From the NCBI GenBank assembly GCA_937915745.1, contig CALGGJ010000069.1, positions 7,357-71,356 of the forward strand: 64,000 nt of DNA, given 5' to 3'. The notes under the pieces are model-generated. The model was not told the origin of the DNA and made no database searches. It saw only the letters and a program-made list of their open reading frames with translations. The DNA comes from an uncultured Prevotellaceae bacterium (GTDB taxonomy: Bacteria; Bacteroidota; Bacteroidia; Bacteroidales; Bacteroidaceae). A program made the position numbers and the translations under genes. Below are positions 63,864-64,000 of the stretch, piece after piece; positions within the stretch are counted from its first letter, which is position 1, and each line of letters begins with the position of its first letter.

Positions 63864-64000
63864 GACTGCCTCCTGTTATTTCCTGCCGTTTTCAGAAACT
63901 CCAGCTCATTTTTCAGTTCCCGGGCGCTGGGCGGCATAATAAAGATCAGAAGCGCGTCCGGATACTGCTGGCGAATCTTCTCCGCTCCCTGAGTCTCGAT
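63862..64000 (-). pseudogene. gmk: Guanylate kinase C-terminal part, apparently shortened (partial)
   Basis: Read from the window edge: IETQGAEKIRQQYPDALLIF, then IMPPSARELKN, the guanylate kinase core (compare 'LEIETQGA..V....PDA.FIFI.PPS..EL..R'). The frame then runs NELEFLKTAGNNRRQS and stops at TGA overlapping the next ATG. A normal guanylate kinase continues about 50 residues more through the lid (RGTE) and a final helix, so an internal deletion, a frameshift or a degenerate gene is likely. The 5' part lies outside the window. Confidence 0.6.

Overview
The window is a stretch of a Bacteroidota (order Bacteroidales, Prevotella-like) chromosome or metagenome contig, up to about position 61,320. 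The evidence is many copies of the Bacteroidota promoter (TTTG-N19/20-TAnnTTTG), near absence of Shine-Dalgarno sequences, and typical families: Porin_10, DUF4468, DUF5686, DUF4105, DUF4301, GGGtGRT, T9SS-like C-termini and an inositol-phosphate synthase. The last ~2.6 kb (about 61,370-64,000) has different codon use, real Shine-Dalgarno sites and Firmicutes-like genes (mscL, a CYTH-type ATPase, an RluA-type synthase and a gmk remnant). I read it as a foreign insertion or, more likely, a chimeric contig join near the start of mscL. No rRNA, tRNA, CRISPR or transposase gene was seen.

Layout. 1-5,692 (minus): secreted hydrolases, namely an alpha/beta-hydrolase-like fragment, an endonuclease I with a dockerin, a large multidomain dockerin protein and an EEP-family nuclease/phosphatase. 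6,186-14,121 (plus): a GDSL-hydrolase/cyclophilin fusion, a DUF4468 protein, a small membrane protein, a porin, an MFS transporter, a nitroreductase/glutathione-peroxidase fusion, an FHA-like protein and a membrane protein. 14,176-16,228 (minus): an outer-membrane barrel and a GH5 glucanase. 16,320-16,960: palindromic repeats. 17,029-25,947 (plus): DUF4301, purT, dnaB, ispE, ligA, dapA. 26,104-27,072: a glycosyltransferase lying between perfect 16-bp inverted repeats, a candidate invertible segment. 27,289-32,805: a phosphatase, secreted proteins, GH105, a flavodoxin lipoprotein and CotH. 32,983-42,811: cdd, a LysM glucosaminidase, the NifU-like/GGGtGRT pair, a C69 dipeptidase, a transporter, a J-protein, a 5'-nucleotidase and a short MiaA-like protein. 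43,085-49,114 (plus): a glycine-zipper lipoprotein, serC, serA, DUF1015, an IMPACT-family protein and mltG. 49,299-60,608 (minus): secA, DUF4105, a TPR protein, DUF5686, ino1, gapA and a 31-residue lipoprotein in front of gapA.

How the genes work together. The first cluster probably degrades extracellular nucleic acid. serC-serA-DUF1015 is a serine-synthesis unit. ispE-ligA and DUF4301-purT look like housekeeping operons. The DUF5686/TPR/DUF4105 run upstream of secA looks like an envelope unit.

Three signals stand out between the genes: (1) arrays of a 12-bp palindrome with a strict 22-bp period at three loci; (2) an exact 16-mer, CTAATGACCGATTTGG, present four times and placed at nearly the same distance from two promoters; (3) the inverted-repeat-bounded glycosyltransferase.
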